This document shows, piece after piece, positions 1 through 13,400 of a stretch of 64,000 nucleotides of DNA. The notes beneath the pieces are model-generated. The model was not told the DNA's origin, ran no database searches, and worked only from the letters and a program-made list of their open reading frames with translations. The translations under genes and the position numbers were made by a program. Each line of letters opens with the position of its first letter. The stretch's first letter is position 1. Origin of the DNA: Nostocales cyanobacterium HT-58-2 (lineage in GTDB: Bacteria > Cyanobacteriota > Cyanobacteriia > Cyanobacteriales > Nostocaceae); contig CP019636.1 in assembly GCA_002163975.1 (NCBI GenBank), positions 2,331,001 to 2,395,000 of the forward strand, written 5' to 3'.

Positions 1-3000
1 GTTGAAACTTATGGAATAACAGGATTACCGTTAAATGCTGCCGCCGGTCGTATATCTTATACATTTGGGCTAACTGGTCCTTCTATGGCAATTGATACGG
101 CTTGCTCCTCCTCTTTAGTTGCAATCCATCAAGCTTGTCAGAGCCTGCGGCTTCGAGAGTGTCAAATGGCTTTGGCAGGAGGAGTCAATCTGATTTTGTT
201 GCCAGACAGTATGATTGCCACTTCCAAAGCAAGAATATTGTCTCCTGACGGTCAGTGCAATACTTTTGACGCTGCTGCTAATGGAATTGGCAGAGGAGAG
301 GGTTGTGGTATGGTAGTACTCAAACGCCTTTCTGATGCAGTGGCAGCTAGGGATAATATCCTGGCACTGATTCGAGGCTCAGCAGTGAATCAGGATGGAC
401 CTAGCAGTGGATTTACAGTTCCCAATAGCTCCTCCCAGCAAGCTCTCATTTGTCAAGCACTTGCAATGGCTAAACTAGAGCCGTCTGAGGTGAGTTATGT
501 GGAAGCTCATGGCACGGGAACATCTTTAGGAGATCCCATTGAGGTTAGGGCTTTAGGAACTGTATTCCTGGAAGGACACTCGCCAGAGCATCCTCTGATG
601 ATTGGTTCTGTTAAGACTAATATTGGTCATTTGGAATCTGCTGCAGGAGTCTCAGGTTTGATTAAAGTGGTATTGCAGTTACAACATCAACAGATAGTAC
701 CGCATCTGCACTTAAAAGATCCTACTCCTCACATTAACTGGGACGAACTGCCAGTGACAGTACCAACGAAACAGACCCCCTGGCAGGTAAAAGGAAAGGA
801 ACGGATTGCAGGTGTTAGTTCCTTTGGAGCGAGTGGTACCAATGCCCATGTGATTTTAGGAGAGGCACCTGTTCAAGAATCAGTACTTGTGACAGTAGAC
901 CGTCCAGCTCATCTACTGGCTTTATCGGCCAAAACGGAAGCAGCCCTCAAACAGTTAGCGACTCGTTATGACAATTATCTAGCTATCCACCCTGACTTAG
1001 CTTTAGGAGATATCTGCTTTACTGCCAATACAGGGCGATCACATTTTAATTACCGCCTTGCCATAGTAGCGGAATCAACTGAGCAGTTACGCGAACAGCT
1101 AAAAGCTTTTGCTACTGGGACACCAGACACCAGATTAATAAGGGGTCAAGTGACCGAGAGGAAGCGCCCGAAAATCGCATTTTTATTCACAGGTCAGGGC
1201 TCTCAGTATATCAACATGGGCAGACAACTCTATAAAACCCAACCCGTTTTTCGTCGAACCTTAGATCAGTGTGAGCAAATTCTACAATCTTATTTACAAA
1301 AACCTCTTTTAGACGTTCTTTATTCTGAAGGTAACCAAGAATCAAATAGTTCTGTTATTGACCAAACCGCCTATACCCAACCAATCCTGTTTGCCATTGA
1401 ATATGCGCTAGCCCAGTTATGGCAATCCTGGGGAATTGAAGCGGATGTGGTTATGGGTCATAGTGTGGGAGAATATGTAGCAGCAACAATAGCAGGAGTC
1501 TTTAGTTTAGAAGATGGTTTAAAACTGATTGCCCATCGGGGACGCTTAATGCAGCAATTACCTTCTAAAGGTGAGATGGTAGCTGTGATGGCATCAGAAG
1601 AGCGAGTCAATCAACTCATTGCCCCATACACAAAAAAAGTGGCAATAGCGGCTATCAATGGACTTGAAAGCGTTGTGATTTCCGGTGAAGCAGAAGTCAT
1701 AAGAACCCTGAGCAACAGCTTAAAATCACAAGGAATCAGAATAAAACTGCTACAAGTCTCCCACGCCTTCCATTCACCCTTAATGGAACCGATGTTGACG
1801 GACTTTGAAGCAGTTACCAATCAAATAACCTATAATCAACCTCGAATTCCAGTGATATCAAATATCACTGGAATCCGGGCAGACGATAGTATTACTACAG
1901 CAAGCTACTGGGAAAACCATGTATGCCAACCAGTGAAGTTTGCCCAAAGTATGAAGACCTTACACCAAGAAGGTTGTGAAGTCTTCCTAGAAATTGGGCC
2001 TAAACCAATTTTGTTAGATATGGGAAGGCAGTGTTTGCCAGAAGGAGTAGGAGTTTGGTTGCCTTCTCTGCGTTCTAGTCAAGAAGACTGGCAACAAATG
2101 CTACGTAGTTTAGCAGAGCTATATGTGCAAGGAGTCAAAGTTGATTGGTTAGAGTTTGATCGGGATTATACCCGTAGTAAGGTGGTATTGCCCACTTATT
2201 CCTTTCAACGGCAGAGGTATTGGATTGATAAAAAGGAACATCAACAAACAGGCTCTTCATCTCTAGAAAATGTCTGGCATCAAAGTATCAATCATATTGG
2301 TAAAGATATTATTCAGCATTTAAAACAACAGAACTTAATTAGAGAAACAGATAATTTTATACTTACGGAAAAAACAGGAGAAATATCCTTGCGACGAGAT
2401 AGAATTATTCAAGAACTTTGTTCTCAATTTTCCCAAGTATTAGGTTTTGACAATCCATCAGAAGTAGATATTCATAATAATCTTCTAGAAATAGGAGCTG
2501 ATTCACTCATTTTGATGGAAGTTGGAGGGAAAGTTGAAAAAATCTATGGAATAAACATTCCCATTCGCAAGTTTTTTAAGGATTTAACTACTCTTGATGC
2601 TTTAGCAGCATACATAGATCAGAACTTACCGCAGGAATGGACGACTCAATCTGACCCTGAAAATACATCACAACAATTTGCTCAAATTCAACGTGAATTA
2701 AACTCTGTCAAACCAGGAATAGATGAGAAAGTTCCTGAGACAGTTCTAGAAAAAATCATGCAACAGCAGATCCAACTGATGTCTAAACAGTTAGAAATTT
2801 TGCAAAAGGCAACGTCTGCAAAGCATGTTTCTTCATGGGAAAATCAGGAATCTCAAGCAGTTTTAGCAACATCACCCACTGTTGATTCTGTCGATATAAT
2901 CCCACAGTATCGAAAGCTTAATGCAGAATCTTCTCCTGCTGTTGAATTTAACCAAACTTTAAACACAGAGCAACAGAATTACTTAAAGGAATTTTTGGCT

Positions 3001-4407
3001 ATTTACATAAAAAAAACTCAAAAATCCAAACAAAGAGCTTTAGCTTGTCGTCCAGTGCTGGCTGATAAAAGAGCGGCAGTAGGGTTTCGCATTGAACTCA
3101 AAGAAGTGAAATATCCTATTATTGGAGAGTCTTCTAGTGGCTCTAGAATATGGGATATTGATGGCAATGAATATATAGATGTTTCAATGGGGTTTGGCAT
3201 ACATCTTTTTGGTCATCAACCACAGTTTATTATTGAAGCTCTACAACATCAGCTAAACCAAGGAATGCAGATTGGTCCACAAGCCCAACTTGCAGGGGAA
3301 GTAGCGCAGTTAGTTCATGAATTGACAGGTATGGAACGAGTGACTTTCTGTAATTCTGGAACAGAAGCTGTGATGACCGCGTTACGTTTAGCAAGACTAG
3401 CTACAGGTCGAGACAAAGTCGTTATATTCAGTGGGGCTTATCATGGTCAATTTGATGGAACTTTAGCCGTGACCTTAACTAATAGTACAGATGAGAACTC
3501 CAAAGCTGCTCCCATGTTTCCGGGTGTGTTGCAAAATATGGTTGATGATGTTATTGTTCTCGCTTATGGTGAAGTCAAATCTCTAGACATTATTAAAGCT
3601 CAGGCTCCGCAATTAGCTGCTGTTTTGGTTGAACCTGTGCAAAGTCGTCGACCTGATTTACAACCAAAAGAGTTTCTTCAACAACTACGACAGTTGACCC
3701 AAGAAGTTGGTATTCCCCTCATTTTTGATGAAATCATTACTGGTTTTCGCATTCATCCGGGAGGAGCTCAGGCTTGGTTTGGTATTGAAGCAGACATTGC
3801 TACTTACGGTAAGTGTGTGGGTGGTGGTATACCCATTGGGATTATTGCTGGTAAGGCAGCTTATATGGATGGCATCGATGGTGGCCAATGGAACTACGGT
3901 GATATTTCCTATCCTCAGAAATTACAAACATTTTTTGGTGGCACTTTCAACAAAAATCCTTTAAGCATGGCAGCAGCGCGAGCAGTGCTTAAACATCTGA
4001 AAAGCCAAGGAGCATCACTACAACAAAATCTTAATCAACGTACTTTAAAGCTCATAACAGCGCTTAATGCTTATTTTGAACAAGAGTATGTGCCTATTAA
4101 AATGGTAAACTTTGGTTCAATGTTTCGGTTTTTTCCTTTAGGTAATTATAGCTATCTATCTCAACCAATAGGATTGGACATACTATTTTATAAGCTAATC
4201 GAAAAGGGCATTTATATGTGGGAAGGAAGAAATGGGCCAGCTTGTTTTCTTTCCACAGCTCATACAGAAGAAGATATTGATTATATTATCTCTGCTGTAA
4301 AAGAGAGCATATTAGAAATGTGCCAAGGTGGTTTTTTTCAGAAAAATAACCAGCGATTTTATCAAATTGATGTTAAGGAAAGTGAGCGGGTGAGAGGTGT
4401 ATTATGA
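1..4407 (+). CDS. Type I PKS with aminotransferase (KS-AT-ACP-AMT), 5' end outside window
   Basis: The reading frame is open from base 1, so the N-terminus is missing; residues are counted from base 1. The ketosynthase shows DTACSSS (Cys35), HGTGT (His170) and NIGH (His210). The acyltransferase shows GQGSQ (~399), GHSVGEY (Ser488) and HAFH (588-591), a malonyl-CoA signature. The carrier domain has GADSL (Ser835). A Gln/Lys-rich linker leads to a class III aminotransferase of the glutamate-1-semialdehyde family with NSGTEA (~1118), FDEI (Asp1243) and the PLP lysine in YGKCVGGG (Lys1271). No KR, DH, ER or C-methyltransferase lies between AT and ACP. Such PKS-AMT units in iturin, microcystin and microginin synthesis turn a beta-ketoacyl thioester into a beta-amino acyl chain; I infer the same here. 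The stop overlaps the next start (ATGA). Chain length and loading are set upstream, outside the window. Confidence 0.93.
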   Translation, partial: VETYGITGLPLNAAAGRISYTFGLTGPSMAIDTACSSSLVAIHQACQSLRLRECQMALAGGVNLILLPDSMIATSKARILSPDGQCNTFDAAANGIGRGEGCGMVVLKRLSDAVAARDNILALIRGSAVNQDGPSSGFTVPNSSSQQALICQALAMAKLEPSEVSYVEAHGTGTSLGDPIEVRALGTVFLEGHSPEHPLMIGSVKTNIGHLESAAGVSGLIKVVLQLQHQQIVPHLHLKDPTPHINWDELPVTVPTKQTPWQVKGKERIAGVSSFGASGTNAHVILGEAPVQESVLVTVDRPAHLLALSAKTEAALKQLATRYDNYLAIHPDLALGDICFTANTGRSHFNYRLAIVAESTEQLREQLKAFATGTPDTRLIRGQVTERKRPKIAFLFTGQGSQYINMGRQLYKTQPVFRRTLDQCEQILQSYLQKPLLDVLYSEGNQESNSSVIDQTAYTQPILFAIEYALAQLWQSWGIEADVVMGHSVGEYVAATIAGVFSLEDGLKLIAHRGRLMQQLPSKGEMVAVMASEERVNQLIAPYTKKVAIAAINGLESVVISGEAEVIRTLSNSLKSQGIRIKLLQVSHAFHSPLMEPMLTDFEAVTNQITYNQPRIPVISNITGIRADDSITTASYWENHVCQPVKFAQSMKTLHQEGCEVFLEIGPKPILLDMGRQCLPEGVGVWLPSLRSSQEDWQQMLRSLAELYVQGVKVDWLEFDRDYTRSKVVLPTYSFQRQRYWIDKKEHQQTGSSSLENVWHQSINHIGKDIIQHLKQQNLIRETDNFILTEKTGEISLRRDRIIQELCSQFSQVLGFDNPSEVDIHNNLLEIGADSLILMEVGGKVEKIYGINIPIRKFFKDLTTLDALAAYIDQNLPQEWTTQSDPENTSQQFAQIQRELNSVKPGIDEKVPETVLEKIMQQQIQLMSKQLEILQKATSAKHVSSWENQESQAVLATSPTVDSVDIIPQYRKLNAESSPAVEFNQTLNTEQQNYLKEFLAIYIKKTQKSKQRALACRPVLADKRAAVGFRIELKEVKYPIIGESSSGSRIWDIDGNEYIDVSMGFGIHLFGHQPQFIIEALQHQLNQGMQIGPQAQLAGEVAQLVHELTGMERVTFCNSGTEAVMTALRLARLATGRDKVVIFSGAYHGQFDGTLAVTLTNSTDENSKAAPMFPGVLQNMVDDVIVLAYGEVKSLDIIKAQAPQLAAVLVEPVQSRRPDLQPKEFLQQLRQLTQEVGIPLIFDEIITGFRIHPGGAQAWFGIEADIATYGKCVGGGIPIGIIAGKAAYMDGIDGGQWNYGDISYPQKLQTFFGGTFNKNPLSMAAARAVLKHLKSQGASLQQNLNQRTLKLITALNAYFEQEYVPIKMVNFGSMFRFFPLGNYSYLSQPIGLDILFYKLIEKGIYMWEGRNGPACFLSTAHTEEDIDYIISAVKESILEMCQGGFFQKNNQRFYQIDVKESERVRGVL

Positions 4408-7400
4408 ACAATTTAGTTGAGTTCTTACAAGATATTTATAATCAAGGTTGGCAACTTTGGAATGAAAATGGGCAACTATGCTACGATGCTCCCAAAAATC
4501 AATCAAATGACTCAATATTAGCAACCCTGAAGCAGCACAAAACAGAGATTTTACACTTGCTTCCTGATTTCCAAGAAAAGCTACCACAAATTGAAGTTCA
4601 GGAAACTGATAGGTGGCAACCAGTAGTCCTTCCCTTGACTGAATCTCAAAGACAATTGTGGTTTTTAGACCAACTAGAGGGCAATAGTAAACTAGCTTAT
4701 GTTGAATCTGTTTATCTTCAGTTAGAGGGAGTATTCCATATTTATGCAATGGAGCAAGCAATCCAAGAGATTGTGGAACGCCATGAAGCTTTACGGACAA
4801 GAATATGTGCGGGAGGGGATTTTCAGGAAGTTTTGCCTTCGGTAAAAATTGAGATTCCCTTAATTAATTTCTCAAATTTATCAGGTAGTGAACGCGAGTC
4901 TCAAGTTGCTGAATGGCTAGAGCAAGAGATTCGAGAACCTTTCGATCTCAGTCAAGCGCCTCTATTACGAGTTCATATTCTTAAGCTAGAAGAAGAACTG
5001 CATCAGTTACTCTTTAAAATCCATCATATTATTTCTGATGGTTTTTCAGTGGCAATCATTCTACAAGAGATAGCTACTTTGTATTCTGACCAATGTCAAA
5101 GAAATATCTCTCAGCTAGAGCCACCGATGTTATTCAGAGAATACATAGAGGGGCAAAATCAAAGAAGTCAGACAGAGGAAATAGTCGTTCATGAATCTTA
5201 CTGGTTAGAGAAGTTTTCCAGTTCTGTTCCTAGTCTTAATTTACCGACTGATTGGCCGCGTCCATCTGTAATGAGTTATAGAGGTGGCAGGCAAACTCTC
5301 AAGTTAGATGCCAAGCTTTGTGCTGAGCTAAAAAGAGTTAGTAGACAAAAAGGTTGCACTCTGTTTATGACTCTTTTAGCTACCTATAAAATTTTTCTTC
5401 ACAAACTCACAAGTGATGAAGATATTGTAGTAGGTATTGCTACAGCAGGGCGTGATTTTGAGGGAAGTCAGAATTTAGTTGCCTATTGTGCCCATTTGTT
5501 GCCGCTCAGAACTAATTTATTTTCTACTAGTAGCTATCAATCTCTAAGCTTCTCAGAATTTTTAATCCAAATGAGGGAGAGATTACTAGATGATTATGAA
5601 CATCGAGATTATCCATTTTCTCGATTACTAAATAAACTAAATCTTAAAAGAGATCCAAGCAGACCTGCTTTGGTATCAACATTATTCAACTTAAACCCAC
5701 GCCAAGCACCAAAGCTATTAGGACTAAAAACTAGCTTGATATCTATTCCTAAAAATTTTGTTCCTTACGATTTCTTTCTGGATACTACTGAGACGGAAGA
5801 CGAATTATTGTTGAACTTATACTATAGTCTAGATTTATTCGATGACATCACTATCAAGCGTTGGTTAGGTCATTTCCAGAATTTGTTGTCAGCAGTTGTG
5901 GAAAATCCCCAACAAGCTGTGGGTGAATTACCTCTGTTGAGTGCAGCAGAACGTCATCAGTTGTTGGTGGAGTGGAATGATACTGCTAGCGAATACCCAA
6001 CAGATAAATGTATTCATCAGTTGTTTGAGCAACAAGTCGAAAGAACACCGGATGCTGTAGCGGTAGTGTTTGAGGAGGAGCAGCTAACCTATCTTCAATT
6101 AAATCAAAGAGCCAACCAACTAGCACGTCACCTGCAAACTCTGGGTGTCGGACCACAGGTGCTAGTGGGTATTTGCACCGAACGTTCAGTGGACATGGTG
6201 GTGGGACTGTTAGCGATACTTAAAGCTGGTGGTGCTTATGTTCCCCTTGACCCCAATTATCCCCAACAACGACTCAGTTATATGTTGGCTGATTCTGGTG
6301 TTGAGGTATTGTTGACCCAACAAAAGCTATTGTCCTGTTTGCCATCACACACTGCACAGGTTGTTTGTTTAGATAATGCTTGTGAAGCAATCTCACAACA
6401 CAGTCCAGACAATCTTGAACTGAGCTTGTGTATTGACAATTTGGCTTATATTATCTACACCTCTGGTTCTACTGGACAGCCCAAGGGAGTTAGTATTATT
6501 CATCAGGGAGTAGTACGCTTAGTTCAACAAACCAATTATGTCAGCCTTAGTTGTCAAGAGGTGTTTTTACAACTGGCTCCTATTTCCTTTGATGCTTCTA
6601 CCTTTGAAATTTGGGGTAGCTTACTCAATGGAGCGAAGTTAGTGGTTATGCCTGCTCATCCTCCTGCTTTGGAAGAGATTGCACAGGTGATTGAAAACCA
6701 TAACGTCACAATCCTTTGGTTAACTGCGGCTCTATTTCATTTGATGGTCGAGCAACAGTTGGAGAAACTAACATCTGTGCGACAACTTCTAGCAGGTGGG
6801 GATGTTTTATCTCCACCTCATGTGCAAAAGGTGCTGCAGACTTTACCACAGTGTCAATTGATCAATGGCTATGGTCCTACAGAGAATACTACTTTTACTT
6901 GCTGCTATCCAGTGAAACAATCAACAGCCAATGGGACTTCTATACCCATCGGTCGCCCGATTGCTAACACTCAAGTTTACATTTTAGATCCACAACTGCA
7001 GCCAGTACCGATTGGCGTGTCTGGAGAATTGTACATAGGTGGTGATGGCTTAGCTCTAGGCTACCTCAACCGTCCACAACTGACCCAAGAAAAATTTATT
7101 CCTAACCCGTTCTCGAATTGCAAATCTGAGCGTCTTTACAAAACAGGTGATCTAGTCCGCTACTTAAGTGATGGTAACATTGAATTCCTTGGTAGGATTG
7201 ATAACCAAGTCAAGGTGCGGGGTTTCCGCATTGAACTTGGAGAAATTGAAGCTGTCCTCAATACGCATCCCCAAGTTCAACAAAGTGTGGTGGTTGCTAC
7301 AGAAGATATTCCTGCTAACAAACACTTAGTTGCTTATGTGGTTCCTGCGCAAAAAAATCAATCTGAAACAGCAGAGCCATTACAATCATTACAGATTGAG

Positions 7401-10400
7401 CAATGGCAACAAGTGTATGATGACCTCTACAGCAAGCCAGTAGAGATTGAAGAATCTAGCTACAACACCGTAGGTTGGACAAGCAGCTACACAGGTAACT
7501 CAATTCCTCAAGAGCAGATGCGTCACTGGGTTGACTCCACAGTTGAGCAAATTCTCAAATGGCAACCCAAACATATATTGGAGATAGGTTGTGGCACAGG
7601 TATGTTGCTGTTTCAGATTGCTCCTCATTGCTTAAGTTACTGTGGTACTGATTTTTCTGAGACGGCTTTAGGTTATATTGACCAGCAAATTAAGCAGTTG
7701 GAAGGTTATTCACATATAAGCCTAAGCCAAAAACTTGCTCACGATTTTACAAACATTGAAGAAGGCAAATTCGATGCTGTTATTCTTAACTCTATTGTAC
7801 AGTATTTTCCAAGCATCAATTACCTGGTAAAAGTTTTACAAAATGCAGTGAAAACTTTGGCTAACGGAGGTTTTATCTTTGTTGGTGATGTTCGCAGCTT
7901 ACCATTATTAGAAGATTTTCATACAGCAACTAAGTTCGCTCACGCGCCAAATTCGTTAACCGTAGATCAATTGAGACAGCAGGTGAAAAATGCTATTAAT
8001 CAAGAGGAAGAATTGGTCATTGACCCAGGCTTCTTTTTAGCTTTAAAGCAGCATCTGCCCCAAATTAAGCATGTTCAAATTCAGCTTAAGCATGGTGATT
8101 ATCATAATGAGCTAACTAAGTTCCGTTACAATGTAACTCTTCATGTTGGCAAGGAAGTATTTTCCACAGTTACACCCAAATGGCTGGACTATAACAAGGA
8201 TGATTTGAACTTATCAGCGCTCAAACAACTTTTACTGGATAAGAAGCCAGAGGTTGTTGGTATTAAACACATACCTAATGCTCGCTTGCAAGAAGAAGCC
8301 ACACTTATTAAAGAGCTTTCTAATTCAGACGGGGGAGAAAGTATAGGTCAATTGCGTAATGCTTTGCAGCAGCTTCAAAAACAAGTCGGGGTAGAGCCGG
8401 ACGATTTATGGAGTTTGGGTGATGAATTGTCTTATGAAGTAGACATCACTTGGTCCGGTACTGGTGGTAACAGTTGCTATGATGCAATTTTTCTATGTAA
8501 GGAATCTGCATTTGGCTCTGTGAGGATATTTCCCAACTTGGAAGTTTCTAATGAGGTCAAACCTTGGAGTGATTATGCCAATAATCCTCTAAAGCAAGAA
8601 TCAAACCGTCATCTGGTTTTAGAATTACCTAACTTCATTAGGCAAAAGCTACCAGAATACATGGTACCTTCTGCCTTTGTGATTTTAGACACTCTACCAC
8701 TCACACCCAACGGCAAAGTAGATAGACTTGCACTACCCACACCTGATGGGAAAATCATCCGGGAAACTGCGTATACAGCACCATGCACCCAAACTGAAGA
8801 AATAATAGCCAACACCTTTGCTTCTGTTTTAAGTGTTCAAGCAGTCGGAATCCACGATAACTTCTTTAGCTTAGGAGGACATTCCCTACTAGCAACCCAG
8901 TTAATTTCCAGACTAAGAGCTACCTTTTCCATCGAAATTCCCCTACGTGCAGTCTTTGAATCTCCCACTGTAGCCCAATTAGACCAAATTATCACTCAGC
9001 TACGTACGAAAGACACCGGATTAAATCTTCTCCCCATTCAACCTAGAACTTACAGCGAACAATTACCTCTGTCTTGGGCACAAGAAAGACTGTGGTTCCT
9101 CAACCAGCTAGGAGGAGCAAGTGCTACGTACAATATGCCAGGAGCTGTCCGCATCAGTGGTCAGTTCAATATTCATGCCTTTCAACAAGCATTATCAGAA
9201 ATAATCCGCCGTCACGAGGTACTACGCACTAGCTTCCAAACTATCAATGGCATACCAATACAGGTCATTCACCCACAAGCTACTACTCAAATAAATGTAA
9301 TAAAGTTACAACAGTTTCCACAACAAGAACGCGAAACATTACTACAGCAGTTAGCACGACAAGAAGCAATTAAGCCCTTTGACTTAGAAATTGCACCATT
9401 AATTAGGTATATTTTGTTACAGTTAGATGCTGGAGAATATGTTTTATTGCTGACAATGCACCACATTGTCTCTGACGGCTGGTCAATTGGGGTGTTCATC
9501 CAAGAGTTGTCTAGTTTATATCAAGCTTTTTGTGCCCAACAACCATCTCCCTTATTAGAACTACCGATTCAGTATGCAGACTTTGCTCTTTGGCAACGAC
9601 AATGGTTGAACGAGTTGGTTCTGGAAACTCAACTGGATTATTGGCTTTCTCAGTTGCATGGTGCACCAGAATTGTTACAACTGCCCACTGACCGCCCTCG
9701 TCCAAGTGTGCAATCTTACCACGGTGCTACTTACAATTTGACTCTAAATACTGATTTGATCCAAAAGTTGCAAACCCTGTCTCGAGAGTCGGGTACTACC
9801 CTATTTATGACACTATTGGCGGCGTTTGCCACTTTACTATACCGTTACAGTGGTCAGTCTGATATTTTAATTGGTTCACCTATTGCCAATCGCAACCATA
9901 GTGAAATTGAGTCACTAATTGGCTTTTTTGTGAATACGTTAGTGTTGAGAACCCGTTTTGAAGATAATCCCAGTTTTGAGAAGTTGCTGACACAAGTTAG
10001 AGAATCTACACTCAAAGCTTATGAGCATCAGGATGTGCCTTTTGAACAAGTTGTAGAAGCATTGCAACCAGAACGTTCTTTAAGTCATTCGCCTTTGTTT
10101 CAGGTGATGTTTGCGTTGCAAAATGCACCTATGGGTGAACTAGAATTACCTGGTGTAAAGTTGACTCAGTTAACTCAGGAAACCACAACTGCTAAGTTTG
10201 ATCTAACCCTGTCAATGTCAGAAACTGCCCAAGGATTAGTGGGTGAATGGGAGTACAACACTGACTTGTTTGATAGCTCAACTATTGAGCGAATGGCTGC
10301 TCATTTCCAGAATTTGTTGTCAGCAGTTGTGGAAAATCCCCAACAAGCTGTGGGTGAATTACCTCTGTTGAGTGCAGCAGAACGTCATCAGTTGTTGGTG

Positions 10401-13400
10401 GAGTGGAATGATACTGCTAGCGAATACCCAACAGATAAATGTATTCATCAGTTGTTTGAGCAACAAGTCGAAAGAACACCGGATGCTGTAGCGGTAGTGT
10501 TTGAGGAGGAGCAGCTAACCTATCTTCAATTAAATCAAAGAGCCAACCAACTAGCACGTCACCTGCAAACTCTGGGTGTCGGACCACAGGTGCTAGTGGG
10601 TATTTGCACCGAACGTTCAGTGGACATGGTGGTGGGACTGTTAGCGATACTTAAAGCTGGTGGTGCTTATGTTCCCCTTGACCCCAATTATCCCCAACAA
10701 CGACTCAGTTATATGTTGGCTGATTCTGGTGTTGAGGTATTGTTGACCCAACAAAAGCTATTGTCCTGTTTGCCATCACACACTGCACAGGTTGTTTGTT
10801 TAGATAATGCTTGTGAAGCAATCTCACAACACAGTCCAGACAATCTTGAACTGAGCTTGTGTATTGACAATTTGGCTTATATTATCTACACCTCTGGTTC
10901 TACTGGACAGCCCAAAGGGGTTACTGTTCCTCACCAAGGAGTAAACCGCTTAGTTATTAATACAAATTACATCAATTTACAACCAAAAGATATAGTTGCT
11001 TTTGCATCAAACTTTTCCTTTGATGCTGTCACTTTTGAAATTTGGGGAACATTGGTTCATGGAGCAAAGCTAGTCGGAGTTTCTCAGGATATGGTTTTAT
11101 CTCCCAAGCATTTTGCAGACTTTATCCAAGAGCAAAACGTTAGCGTGTTGTTTTTAACAACGGCTTTATTCAATCAAATTGCAAATTTTGTACCGTCAGC
11201 TTTTGATGCAGTGCGACAGCTCATGTTTGGAGGAGAAACTGTTGATATTCACTCAGTTAAAGAAGTGCTCAAAAATGCACCACCACAGCGACTGCTTCAT
11301 GTTTATGGTCCCACAGAAAGTACAACATTCACTACCTGGTACTTGGTGCAGGATGTTGCAGAAGAGACTACAACTATTCCTATTGGTCGCCCCATAAGTA
11401 ATACCCAAATTTACATTTTAGACAAACACCTCCAACCAGTACCCATTAGTGTGCCAGGAGAATTGTATATTGGTGGTGACGGCTTAGCTCTGGGCTACCT
11501 GAACCGTCCACAACTGACCCAAGAAAAATTCATCCTCAACCCCTTCTCAAATTCTAAATGCGATCGCCTTTACAAAACAGGCGACCTGGTCCGCTATAGA
11601 AGTGATGGTAATATCGAATTCCTCGGTCGCATGGATCACCAAGTCAAGGTGCGGGGTTTCCGTATTGAACTTGGAGAAATTGAAGCTGTCCTCAACACGC
11701 ACCCCCACATCCAACAAGCTGTAGTTATTGCAACGGAAGATATTCCTGGTGACAAACGCTTAGTAGCCTATGTGGTAAGCGACCTATGTAGAGAGCAGGG
11801 AGAAGAAATAAGATCATCACTCACCACCAACCAAATACGTGAATTCCTTAAACAGAAGCTACCAGAATACATGGTGCCTTCTATCTTTGTGACTTTGGAC
11901 ACTCTACCATTAACACCCAACGGTAAAGTAGACCAAAAAGCACTCCCAGCACCTAACTGGGAAATATTGCAAACGGAAGAATACGTAGCCCCTCGTACAC
12001 CAAGTGAAGAAATAATAACCAATATTTTTGCTTCAGTCTTAGGTATACAAGTAGTAGGAATCCATAACAACTTCTTTAGCTTAGGAGGACATTCCCTACT
12101 AGCAACCCAATTAATTTCCAGATTAAGACTTGCCTTTGAAGTAGAAATTCCCCTACGTGCGGTCTTTGAATTCCCGACAGTCGCTCAACTAGACAAAACT
12201 ATCACCCAATTACGTACTCTTGAGCAGGGATTAAATCTTCCTCCTATTGAGCCTGTTTTCAAAGATATACAACAATTCCCCTTATCTTTTGCACAAGAAA
12301 GACTGTGGTTCCTCAACCAACTAGAAGGAGCAAGTGCTACTTACAACATACCAGGAGCAATCCGCATCACTGGTCACTTGGATCTGAATGCCTTCCAACA
12401 ATCATTATCAGAAATAGTACGCCGGCACGGAGTTCTACGCACTAGCTTCCAAACTGTGAATGACACACCAATACAGGTCATTCACGCAGACGCCATGATG
12501 AACACCAATCCGGTGGTGGACTTACAGCAACTGGAAGCAATAGAACGTGAAACTGTCTTACAACAACAAATACAACAAGAAGCAAATACCCCCTTTGACT
12601 TAGAGATTGCACCATTAATTAGGTATAGTTTATTACAGTTAGATGTTAGAGAATATGTTTTATTGCTAACAATGCACCACATTGTCTCTGATGGTTGGTC
12701 AATGGGGGTACTCATCCAAGAGTTGTCTAGTTTATATCAAGCTTTTTGTGCTGGAGAAAAATCTCCCCTACCAGAATTACTGATCCAGTATGCAGACTTT
12801 GCTCTTTGGCAACGACAATGGTTTAGTGGACTTATCCGAGAAACTCAACTGGATTATTGGCTTTCTCAGTTGCATGGTGCACCAGAATTGTTACAACTGC
12901 CCACTGACCGCCCTCGTCCAAGTGTGCAATCTTACCACGGTGCTACTTACAATTTGACTCTAAATACTGATTTGATCCAAAAGTTGCAAACCCTGTCTCG
13001 AGAGTCGGGTACTACCCTATTTATGACACTATTGGCGGCGTTTGCCACTTTACTATACCGTTACAGTGGTCAGTCTGATATTTTAATTGGTTCACCTATT
13101 GCCAATCGCAACCATAGTGAAATTGAGTCACTAATTGGCTTTTTTGTGAATACGTTAGTGTTGAGAACCCGTTTTGAAGATAATCCCAGTTTTGAGAAGT
13201 TGCTGACACAAGTTAGAGAATCTACACTCAAAGCTTATGAGCATCAGGATGTGCCTTTTGAACAAGTTGTAGAAGCATTGCAACCAGAACGTTCTTTAAG
13301 TCATTCGCCTTTGTTTCAGGTGATGTTTGCGTTGCAAAATGCACCTATGGGTGAACTAGAATTACCTGGTGCTACCTGGTGTGAGTTAAATCAAAAAAGA

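Noticed and set aside
1560..1830. Antisense frames within the synthetase genes
   Set aside because: They are short, recur in paralogous domains only because the sense strand is conserved, and have no domain or ribosome-site support.
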